Assembly (NCBI GenBank): GCA_030180135.1 | Contig: CM058232.1 | Span: 77,729,001 to 77,793,000, forward strand | DNA from: Orychophragmus violaceus | Lineage: Eukaryota; Streptophyta; Magnoliopsida; Brassicales; Brassicaceae | Reading direction: 5' to 3' | DNA: 64,000 nucleotides | Shown: positions 55,857-64,000 of the stretch, piece by piece | Layout: each line of letters opens with the position of its first letter | How positions within the stretch are numbered: the stretch's first letter is position 1 | Translations under genes and position numbers: made by a program | The notes under the pieces: generated by a model | Database searches by the model: none | Told to the model about the DNA's origin: nothing | The model's input: the letters and a program-made list of their open reading frames with translations, nothing else

Positions 55857-57075
55857 TGATAGGTCAAGAATTAATCCCTATACTAAACTGCAAGTGTACA
55901 GCAATGTCAAAGTAGTATATAGGGTTATCGAATCCACAGGGACACTTGGTCTCAAGAGAATCAAACCGTAGGGAATGAATACTAGAAATAAGCAATATGT
56001 TTGTATTGAAAACAGTGCAAGAAAGTAAATCAGTAGCAGAGATTATCGGTTGTGAAAGCAAGTAATTAAAAGCGTCAAACCTAGGGTATTCTCAGGAAAT
56101 CAGACTAGCAGACAGTTCATTCAGCAAGGATCTAATTAAGCACAGTTCTAGAACTCAAAACACAGATATAGAATTAACCAAATTCCTTTGCGATAATTCT
56201 CTAAGTCTAAGTGCAGCAAACCAAACTTCCGTTTGCGAGAACTAACAGATTAAACTAGCAATAAGTCCAAGTTTGATATGTTCACAATTATCCTAAACCA
56301 AACTTCCGTTTGCGCAAAGTTTAATTGCCCAATTTAATTAGTTCAGATTCCTAAACCCCACTTCCGTGACGTATTTAGCAACCTAAGATCTAGATTCTAA
56401 TTGATCAGGTTAGAACTAGCTTTAAGCACAATTAAATTGAAGAACATATATAGTTTGAATCCTTAACTGAAATTGAATAAGTCTAGCAAGTCATGAAATC
56501 CTATGTGAGAAACCCTAAGCCTAACTAGGAATCTACTCAGACATAGATAATGAAAACATGATCATATGATAAGTAAATTGCATAAAAGAATAAGAGTAAA
56601 AGGGGTTCGAAATCTTCTCCAAATACAGATGATGAATCAGGTTCAGATCAGCCCCAAAAGCTCTAAAAATCCTCTGCTCTTAATTATAAAGTATATGGTA
56701 AAAAGTATAAAAGCCTCCCTAATAAAAACTCTAAAAACTCTATTATATAGGCATAATCTCGGATGGGGCTTCTGTGTAAATACTGGAACTATCTTGGGCT
56801 TCTTTGTAAATCTTCAATACTTGTCAAACCGACGTGTACGGCCCATCTCGCGACTGCATCGATCGATGCATTGAGTGCAACGATCGACGCATGATCAATT
56901 ATACGAACAGTGAGTTAAGCTCTCGGCCAAAACGTCCCAAAAGTCCCAAAATGCTCCAAATATCTCCAATTAGCTCCAATCCTGATTTAACCTGTAAAAG
57001 ACTCTAAACAAAGACAAAAGACACTAAAACACATCTATATCATGGTCTAAAATGGGTAAAAACCATGATATATCA
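55857..57075 (-). repeat. 3' LTR of element C
   Basis: 1,219 bp, TGATAGGTCAAG to TGATATATCA on the plus strand. The complement of the polypurine tract (CTCCCCCACACTTAG) follows at once. Differences from the 5' LTR: T/C near 56,321 and T/G near 56,447. TCGATCGA-type motifs lie at 56,860-56,890. Confidence 0.97.
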
Positions 57076-58443
57076 ACTCCCCCACACTTAGCCTTTGCTT
57101 GCCCTCAAGCAAAACATAGAACTAAAACATGGTGAAGAGGTTTGAAAACTCTTCAGAAACTCATTTCATCTTAGAAGCTACAATACTCAGATTCCCCTTA
57201 GTAAACCACTGAAAGAATCAATCACAGGATATCAAGACCAACATGTACTTCCCCCACACTTAGCAACTGTCCTAGGTAAACTCCACAATCACATTCAAGC
57301 ATTCAAATTCTCCCTACTGACTTCTGCAAGTATTTAAGTGCGGTCTCACCTAAGGAGTATCGATCTAAAGGCACATGGATTCTTACCTAATCAGCTCTAG
57401 ACCACCATACTATCTTTCTCTAGTCCCTTTCTTCTCTTTCCCTTCTTTAACAACTGATTTTTCCCCACTGGGTATCATTTTATTTTTTTTATCAGTGTTC
57501 TTCCCGTTATGGGGTGTACTTTGGACACATTCCATGGATCACATGAGAGATAATAGTGTTTGCTACTATTCCCATGACCACTTCGGAGTTACTAACTCAT
57601 CCTCAGTTTATTATCTTTTTTTTTTTTTTTACTTTATAGAAGGGGAGAAGGGGACTAAATAGGACAGGTTTACAGGCTGTGTCAGAACTAACAGGGAATC
57701 CGACATAAAGTATACCAAGCCCTTAGGTGAGAAAATCTAAGTCAGTATTAGGGGTGAAGTCAGTAAAAGGATCCTCTGATACCTGAAGTGATGTGGGTGT
57801 TCCCAGTAGGCTGATCTGTGATGGGGTTTTCTAATAGTCAGAGATAGATCCTGCAACTTCATCCCAATGGTTACTTAAGTTCCTGCAAGTCTTGTAAATC
57901 TCCTCAGAAAATCATAGTTTCTTACTTAAACAATTTTGACTCAATAAAACAAAAAAATTTGAAAAACGGACTGACTCTTAAGAAAACAGAAAGATAAACG
58001 TCAGTAGCACCTCCCCCACACTTAAGACACACTGTCCCCAGTAGTGTCCAGCGAAGGATCGGTAAAAAGAAAATAAAAAATTTTGAAAAGGTGAAATTAT
58101 GTCTGTCGGGTTACCTCTGTCGCACGAGCAACGACCGTTGCACTATGTGCATCGACCGTTACTTGGTGATTTTTCGTGTATGGTCGATCGTTGCTCAGGA
58201 CCGCAACGATCGCTGCAATGCGATTCCTTTCGTGTTGTGACGATCGATGCAGAAATGCATCGATCGCTGCACTGCGATTTAATCCGAGACCTGCAAACAT
58301 GACTGCACCAGAAACAAAAACAAACGTAAAATCCTAACAAAAACACCAAAAATTAAAAAGAAAAACACTAGTACCTAATGGTGGGTTGCCTCCCACCCAG
58401 CGCTTGTTTAAGGTCAATAGCTTGACCGGACGCGCAAGATCTT
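57076..58443. other. Element C spacer between gag-protease and 3' LTR
   Basis: Non-coding. It holds a purine tract complement at 57,076-57,090, a T-rich run at 57,616-57,633, a second CTCCCCCACACTTAAG word at 58,011, a palindrome cluster (58,130-58,280), and at 58,385-58,435 a GCGCTTGTTTAAGGTC block homologous to the post-integrase sequence of Athila B. No env-like gene remains. Confidence 0.8.
58130..58282. repeat. CGATCG palindrome cluster, post-pol region of element C
   Basis: Six units such as GCATCGACCG, GTCGATCGTTGC, CAACGATCGCTGC and GACGATCGATGC. The variant CAACGATCG is characteristic of element C, whereas GTGTCGATCG is characteristic of A and the copia LTR. Confidence 0.85.
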
Positions 58444-61056
58444 TCAGGCTCCGGAAGATCCTGACAGAGACTTTTTCTGTCTCTGTTCAAGTCTCCTCAT
58501 CCATGGCGGAGAATAGGCTGTTGCAGAATGCTTCAGTCCAAGAAAAGATGGAGTAGAATGCGCTCCAGGATCTATTATCACAGTCTCATTCAGCTGCTCA
58601 TCGTCTGCTTCCAAGATCTTGAAAGTCTGTCCATCTATCAGTGGCTTCCGCAGCTTCTCCATCTCATATCGCAGTGTCTCATCTCCCAGGTGGAGGTCTA
58701 TTAGACTCTGTCTAACATCAACCACAGCTCCTGCTGTAGCCAAGAATGGTCTCCCAAGCAATAAAGCTTCATCCGGATCGCAGGCATATTTCAGCACAAG
58801 GAAGTCCGTTGGAACTAAGTAGTTTCCAACTCTTACCGGAATATCAATAAGGAGCCCTTCAGGAACTCGCATGGACTGATCAGCTAGGATAAGACGTGTC
58901 CTAGTAGGAGCAAAATCCAACATACCCAGCTTCTCTGCCACAGAGTAAGGCATTATGCTCCCAGCAGCTCCTAAATCACACAGAGAAAGCCTAAAACTAT
59001 CTTCAAAGATAGAACAATCAAGTACAAAGACTCCAGGATCAGGCAGTTTCTTTGGGACCTTAGTTAGCAAAACATCACTAATATGCTGAGGAACTACTAT
59101 CACCCATTCTCTCAGCTCTTCATCTAATGGCAACATCTTGTTCAAATATTTCTGAACACATGGATGATAAGGTGGATCATCAGATGATGGAATTTCTTCC
59201 AAGTCTTCACCACTCTTTTCTAGCCTTTTCAGCTCTTCAATCTCTTGTTTAATCACTTCAGACACCTTGGGACAGTGCCAAATAGCTCGTGCATAAACAT
59301 CTTCTGGAGTGATTTCAGATGTATCAGGGAATAGGCGGGCTAGTTCTGCATCAATCTCATTTTCATCCCACGGATTCTCTGCTTGTTCACGACCTGCATC
59401 GATCGATGCCAGATGTGTATCGATCGTTGCATCGCGATCATCACAACTTCCACCCGAGAGTTTTTCACAGAAATCCGAAAATTCTTCCTCAGTCACCAAC
59501 TCAGCTGTACTTAGCTCAAATTTCTCCCCTAGATAAGATCCATCATTAATCATTACAGAACAGGCCTTAATATGAGTGTCTGCAACTCCTTTTCCTTTCA
59601 GTGAGCTGGACATCTGATTCACCTGAGTGTCCAACTGCTTCATGTGAGTGCTCAATGTCTCAAACTTCCCATTGAGGTCTTGATAGACAGCGTCCAGCTT
59701 CTTGTTGTTGTCCACAGAAAGCTTGGTTTGACTCTCCATCAGTTGTTCCATCATAGCCTCCATTTTGCTCTCATGGGCTGTAGGTGCAGGAGGAGTCTGA
59801 TAAGATGTAGATCTATAGGTTCTCTGATTACCCTGTCCATAGGTCTTTTGAAAACCACCAGATTGTCCTCCATTTGAGAATCTGTTCCCCTGTTGATTGT
59901 TAAATCTATTACCTTGGAAACCGGAACCTCCTATGAAATTCACATCTTCTTCCTGAGTGTCCACCTCAGTTTGAATCACCTCCACATCTTGGGCAAAGTG
60001 GACAGCTTTCTTACTTGTCAGAAGATTGTAAACTGTGTCCAATCTGGATCTTATGTTAGCCATATCAGAATTCTCTACGGTTCCACCAGATCTCTTTCTC
60101 CTTTCATCCATTGTTTTGCAACTGTTGCTGCCAATCAGGTTCTCTATCAACCGTTTAGCTTGTGTAGGAGTTCTGGTGCTGAAATTAGCATCACTGGAAT
60201 TATCCAGAGCAGTCTGATAAGGGAGATCTATTCCTCTGAAGAAAATACCAATCAGCTGTACTTCTGTGAATCCATGGTGTGGACAATCACGCTGATACTG
60301 CTTAAATCTCATCCAGGCAGTCTTCAAGGGCTCCACAGCTCCTTGGGAAAAGGTGAGTATGTCCTGTCTGGACTGATCCGAGCGTGCATCATCATAAAAG
60401 TGACGCAGGAACTCACTCTTTAAGGCTGTCCAAGTAGTATACTGACCAGGTGCCAGTTGTCTCAGCCATGCACTAGCGTCTCCAGCAAGACTGTGCGGAA
60501 ATAGCTTAAGGAACAGATAGTCCGGGCATACTCCTTCATACTTCATGCCAGTGACTATGTCCTCAAACTTGTCAATGTGATCCATAGGCTGCTCTGATTG
60601 AAGACCATGAAAAGCAATCTGCCTCATCAGTTGGTAGTAGATGGTTTTTACCTCAAAATCATTCCTCTCAAAAGCAGGAAGCACTAGAGCTGCTCGGTTT
60701 GCATGAAACTCATCAGGTCTATTGTAATCAGCTAGTGTCCTCTCATGAACTACCATCTCTCTACCTTGAGCTTGATCTTGCGGTTGTTGCTCAGGTTCAG
60801 GGGGGTCAGGGATTACATTTCCCTCAGCATCAACCCGATGCCCAGCAGCATTGTACGGGTTATTATCTTGGTCCCTCAGGGTACCTTCAGCATCTGGTAT
60901 CAAGATCAGACGTTCTCGAACCATTCTCTCTCTCTTTTCTCTTCTGATAGTCCTCTCTAGACGTCCAAGTTCCTCTAGGTTGAGATTAACTAAGCTCGAG
61001 TTCGGATTACTTCGAGTGTTTTGCGTTGGCATAAACTGTCTGTAATCGTCCAGCAA
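58444..61056 (-). CDS. gag-protease polyprotein of element C (870 aa, intact)
   Basis: Capsid and aspartic protease of an Athila-like element. A coiled N-terminus (ELGRLERTIRREKRER) is followed by DYNRPDEFHANRA, the gag core (FPHSLAGDASAWL, FLRHFYDDARSDQSRQD, CPHHGFTEVQLIGIFFRGID), a Q/G/N-rich linker (FQGNRFNNQQGNRF), a coiled segment, an acidic linker with ATIDTHLASIDAG encoded by palindromes, and a retropepsin with LCDLGAAGSIMPYSVAEKL (D-L-G-A active site near residue 690) and LLLGRPFLATAGAVVDV. The start may be the ATG at 61,056 or the one nine codons downstream (MPTQ), which matches element A less well. No stop or frameshift. It should assemble particles that package its own RNA. Confidence 0.92.
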   Translation of the reverse strand: MLDDYRQFMPTQNTRSNPNSSLVNLNLEELGRLERTIRREKRERMVRERLILIPDAEGTLRDQDNNPYNAAGHRVDAEGNVIPDPPEPEQQPQDQAQGREMVVHERTLADYNRPDEFHANRAALVLPAFERNDFEVKTIYYQLMRQIAFHGLQSEQPMDHIDKFEDIVTGMKYEGVCPDYLFLKLFPHSLAGDASAWLRQLAPGQYTTWTALKSEFLRHFYDDARSDQSRQDILTFSQGAVEPLKTAWMRFKQYQRDCPHHGFTEVQLIGIFFRGIDLPYQTALDNSSDANFSTRTPTQAKRLIENLIGSNSCKTMDERRKRSGGTVENSDMANIRSRLDTVYNLLTSKKAVHFAQDVEVIQTEVDTQEEDVNFIGGSGFQGNRFNNQQGNRFSNGGQSGGFQKTYGQGNQRTYRSTSYQTPPAPTAHESKMEAMMEQLMESQTKLSVDNNKKLDAVYQDLNGKFETLSTHMKQLDTQVNQMSSSLKGKGVADTHIKACSVMINDGSYLGEKFELSTAELVTEEEFSDFCEKLSGGSCDDRDATIDTHLASIDAGREQAENPWDENEIDAELARLFPDTSEITPEDVYARAIWHCPKVSEVIKQEIEELKRLEKSGEDLEEIPSSDDPPYHPCVQKYLNKMLPLDEELREWVIVVPQHISDVLLTKVPKKLPDPGVFVLDCSIFEDSFRLSLCDLGAAGSIMPYSVAEKLGMLDFAPTRTRLILADQSMRVPEGLLIDIPVRVGNYLVPTDFLVLKYACDPDEALLLGRPFLATAGAVVDVRQSLIDLHLGDETLRYEMEKLRKPLIDGQTFKILEADDEQLNETVIIDPGAHSTPSFLGLKHSATAYSPPWMRRLEQRQKKSLSGSSGA
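59396..59440. repeat. CGATCG palindrome pair inside the gag-protease frame
   Basis: GCATCGATCGATGCC and TATCGATCGTTGCATCG in the coding frame between gag and protease, encoding the SID/TID residues. It is equivalent in place to the cluster at 1,418-1,520 of element A. Confidence 0.85.
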
Positions 61057-61140
61057 CGATCGATGCTATCAGTGCAACGATCGATTCGATCTCAAATCGC
61101 TCAGCAACGATCGATGCAAGGTTGCAACGATCGACGCAAT
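61052..61140. repeat. CGATCG palindrome cluster, leader of element C
   Basis: Four units (CAACGATCGATGC, CAACGATCGATTC, CAACGATCGATGC, CAACGATCGACGC) between the primer site and gag, overlapping the first codons of the longest frame. Confidence 0.85.
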
Positions 61141-61274
61141 GCGAAATTCGTACCTGCGACAGAGAGAAACAGAGAAAAGTCAGCAAAATTAATAAAAAAA
61201 CGAAAAACAAAAACAAAAAAAACGAAAAATTTCTAGTAAAACCCTAAGTTCGGTCCTATCGAAGACTCAAAGAG

Positions 61275-61292
61275 TCCCCGGCAACGGCGCCA
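61275..61292 (-). other. Primer-binding site of element C (tRNA-Asp)
   Basis: TCCCCGGCAACGGCGCCA is an exact 18-base match to the 3' end of plant tRNA-Asp(GTC) including CCA, six bases from the LTR. Confidence 0.92.
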
Positions 61293-61298
61293 AAAACT

Positions 61299-62517
61299 TG
61301 ATAGGTCAAGAATTAATCCCTATACTAAACTGCAAGTGTACAGCAATGTCAAAGTAGTATATAGGGTTATCGAATCCACAGGGACACTTGGTCTCAAGAG
61401 AATCAAACCGTAGGGAATGAATACTAGAAATAAGCAATATGTTTGTATTGAAAACAGTGCAAGAAAGTAAATCAGTAGCAGAGATTATCGGTTGTGAAAG
61501 CAAGTAATTAAAAGCGTCAAACCTAGGGTATTCTCAGGAAATCAGACTAGCAGACAGTTCATTCAGCAAGGATCTAATTAAGCACAGTTCTAGAACTCAA
61601 AACACAGATATAGAATTAACCAAATTCCTTTGCGATAATTCTCTAAGTCTAAGTGCAGCAAACCAAACTTCCGTTTGCGAGAACTAACAGATTAAACTAG
61701 CAATAAGTCCAAGTTTGATATGTTCACAATTATCCTAAACCAAACTTCCGTTTGCGCAAAGTCTAATTGCCCAATTTAATTAGTTCAGATTCCTAAACCC
61801 CACTTCCGTGACGTATTTAGCAACCTAAGATCTAGATTCTAATTGATCAGGTTAGAACTAGCTTTAAGCACAATTAAATTGAAGAACAGATATAGTTTGA
61901 ATCCTTAACTGAAATTGAATAAGTCTAGCAAGTCATGAAATCCTATGTGAGAAACCCTAAGCCTAACTAGGAATCTACTCAGACATAGATAATGAAAACA
62001 TGATCATATGATAAGTAAATTGCATAAAAGAATAAGAGTAAAAGGGGTTCGAAATCTTCTCCAAATACAGATGATGAATCAGGTTCAGATCAGCCCCAAA
62101 AGCTCTAAAAATCCTCTGCTCTTAATTATAAAGTATATGGTAAAAAGTATAAAAGCCTCCCTAATAAAAACTCTAAAAACTCTATTATATAGGCATAATC
62201 TCGGATGGGGCTTCTGTGTAAATACTGGAACTATCTTGGGCTTCTTTGTAAATCTTCAATACTTGTCAAACCGACGTGTACGGCCCATCTCGCGACTGCA
62301 TCGATCGATGCATTGAGTGCAACGATCGACGCATGATCAATTATACGAACAGTGAGTTAAGCTCTCGGCCAAAACGTCCCAAAAGTCCCAAAATGCTCCA
62401 AATATCTCCAATTAGCTCCAATCCTGATTTAACCTGTAAAAGACTCTAAACAAAGACAAAAGACACTAAAACACATCTATATCATGGTCTAAAATGGGTA
62501 AAAACCATGATATATCA
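61299..62517 (-). repeat. 5' LTR of element C
   Basis: 1,219 bp, near-identical partner of 55,857-57,075, flanked to the right by AGCTC, the target duplication. The palindrome pair lies at 62,300-62,332. Confidence 0.97.
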
Positions 62518-62522
62518 AGCTC

Positions 62523-63560
62523 GGACTCCGAAAAATTACATTTTATGTAAGTTAGCCTCATCGATCCATTCATGGATGGAAGCAAACATATCGGAGTTGG
62601 AATCTTCGTTCTGTTGAAGTAGTCAAGGTTTTGACTTGAACAGGAACGAAGCGGAACTGTGCGTTTACTAATAGATTGGTGGGAGCGATATTGCATTTCT
62701 CATATTATATGTCGATGACATACTGATTCTCGGAAAAGACGTCCCAATGCTGCAGTCGGTTAAGGACTGGCTTGGGAGTTGGTTCTAATGAATGACATGG
62801 GTAAAGCCACGTATGTTTTTGGATTTTGGATCTAAAGATAGAGATCCAAAAGAGCTGGTAGGACAAAGTCAGGATTCTTAAATTGACAAAGTTCTACACG
62901 TTTTAAGCAATCCAAGAAGGGTTTTATGCCGATGTCACATGGCATTAAGTTAAGCAAGATACAGTATCCTACGATAACTGCTGAGCTTAAATGCATGGAT
63001 GAGATTCCATATGCGTCGGCAATTGGATCTATCATGTATGCCATGAAACATACTTGTTTGATGTTGCTTTAATGTTAAGCAAGACAAATAAAGACCAGTC
63101 AAATCCAGCAAAGAATCAAGTTTCCTAAAGTATGTCCTAAAGTATTTGAGGAATACTAAGGATAAGTTCTTGATTTACGGAGAAAGTGAGGTGCTATAAG
63201 TCGATAGAGTCTGAAAGGCAAGTTTCCAACAGACAAAGATGATTTCCGGTCACAGTCCGGTTATATCTTGTGTTTGTCTGGCGGTGCACGGCACTGTTGC
63301 TGACTCCATGACTTAAGCTGAATCTTTCGCAGCTTGGGAAGCGGCGAAAGAGGTTGTTTGGAAAGAAGAGTTCATCACTGAACTTGATGTGATTCCCAGC
63401 ATAGATGAGTCTAGCTGCACATCAGAGGTCCAAACACCTTGAGATAAATGACAGAGATGTTAAGTAGATCAGCAAGTTTCAACAAATGAGAACGTTGCTA
63501 ATCTATTAACGAAGCCACTCCTTAGCCCTAAGCACGAGTCACGGACTGTAGCTGTAGGAT
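62523..63560 (+). pseudogene. copia RT and RNase H relic
   Basis: Resumes the copia after element C. YVDDILIL (RT active site, intact) is near 62,708. Then MNDMGKATYVF, a KKGFMPMSHGIKLSK-type block, IPYASAIGSIMYAM, and the RNase H end with NVANLLTKPLLSPKH near 63,490-63,530. Stops and frameshifts are scattered. Continuity with 55,815-55,856 shows a deletion of several hundred bases of RT that predates the insertion. Confidence 0.8.
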
Positions 63561-64000
63561 AAGTGAAGTTAAGATATAGTCTTAATTTCAGTGGGAGTTA
63601 TTAAAGGGCTTTATTTAGTTATTGGATATGTTCTTGAAATAACATTTAAGATGTTTAATGAAATTATTATTTCATGATTATTTTAACTGTGATGAAATAA
63701 TCGTTCCAAAATGATATGAACCATTTTATAGGTCATCGAAGTAAATGACTTGATCTTGAGTCATCGAAGTCATTTAGCTTGATCATGAGACCCTATATTT
63801 GATAGATGGCTTATATCATCCTGTCCCTAGTCGAAGGTTGTTGAAATTGGAACACCAACAACCGTGTGAGACTGGATTGGTACGTGACTTATGACAAAGT
63901 CTCAGTGTGTCATAGATGCGCGGCATCAAAGTCAGTACATAGGTGTATGTTGGGGAACATACGACCGGACAAGACCCGCTTATAAGAACTCTTCAGGATA
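63561..64000. other. copia 3' non-coding tail
   Basis: A purine-rich CAGTGGGAGTTATTAAAGG at 63,590 may be a polypurine tract, but the sequence after it does not resemble the 5' LTR start. No LTR or gene was recognised before the edge. Confidence 0.5.

Larger units (their letters stand above)
55857..62517 (-). mobile_element. Young non-autonomous Athila-like gag-protease element (C, 6.66 kb)
   Basis: On the minus strand: 5' LTR 62,517-61,299, primer site 61,292-61,275, leader, one 870-codon gag-protease frame, a post-pol-like spacer, polypurine tract and 3' LTR 57,075-55,857. The TSD AGCTC lies at 55,852-55,856 and 62,518-62,522. The two LTRs (1,219 bp each) differ at only two sites. No RT, RNase H or integrase is present; the sequence just after the gag-protease frame resembles what normally follows integrase, so pol was excised. 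It must use enzymes from another element. Confidence 0.96.
50966..64000 (+). mobile_element. Decayed Ty1/copia retrotransposon, runs off the window
   Basis: 5' LTR 50,966-51,639, tRNA-Met primer site 51,641, leader about 1.6 kb, gag 53,266-54,108, protease 54,100-54,360, integrase pieces (about 54,840-55,000), RT start, then a young gypsy insertion (55,857-62,517), then RT/RNase H to about 63,560 and non-coding tail to the edge. The order protease-integrase-RT-RNase H is that of copia. The 3' LTR is not in the window. Pol has many stops and a deletion in the RT N-terminus, while gag is open. Confidence 0.88.

Noticed and set aside
63590..64000. Right-edge sequence as the 3' LTR of the copia
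   Set aside because: It does not contain the TGTTGGAATTGTGTCC start or other blocks of the 5' LTR, so the 3' LTR must lie outside the window.

Overview
This is nuclear DNA from a flowering plant, almost certainly a member of the Brassicaceae. The one host gene is a close homologue of Arabidopsis KCR1. It sits among nested transposable elements: Athila-type Ty3/gypsy, Ty1/copia, L1, CACTA, a PIF/Harbinger relic and endogenous pararetrovirus sequence. Everything here was read by eye, without alignment software. Element ends were set from terminal motifs, target-site duplications (TSDs) and splice-site reading.

Layout. 1-1.3 kb: AT-rich DNA and a PIF/Harbinger nuclease relic. 1.3-4.5 kb: the 5' end of a truncated Athila-like element (A, minus strand). 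4.6-6.35 kb: a CACTA-type element without a visible right end. 6,517-17,153: a 10.6-kb CACTA transposon with matching ends, a TSD (ACT) and four apparently intact spliced genes. These encode a TNPD-type transposase, a TNPA-like protein and two small paralogues of TNPA's N-terminal half. 17.79-19.05 kb: the KCR1-like gene (three exons, 318 aa). 19.9-28.9 kb: a decayed L1 LINE, split by a 3.57-kb CACTA (21,656-25,224, TSD ATA) that carries intron-containing pieces of an amino-acid permease gene and probably a NOP53/SMO4-like gene. 28,927-31,183 and 46,341-49,257: an endogenous caulimovirid, split by a 13.7-kb Athila element (B) in an LTR-internal-LTR-partial internal arrangement. 49,258-50,965: a second, inverted caulimovirid piece facing the first. 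50,966 to the window end: a decayed Ty1/copia element. 55,857-62,517: a very young non-autonomous gag-protease Athila-like element (C; 1,219-bp LTRs with two differences, TSD AGCTC) inside the copia.

Two themes stand out. First, the large CACTA looks like a self-regulating genome. All four genes, plus one orphan copy, have the same palindromic CGTCGG-type box just upstream of a TATA-like sequence, matching the motif in the subterminal arrays. tRNA-like A-box/B-box modules lie between the genes. Second, short CpG-containing palindromes recur in clusters at matching places (LTR, leader, gag end, post-pol) in unrelated retrotransposons: TCGATCGA in gypsy A and C and in the copia, and TATCGGCC/GGCCGATA in Athila B.

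Nearly all other coding sequence here is relic. The likely functional units are KCR1, the four CACTA genes and the gag-protease frame of element C.
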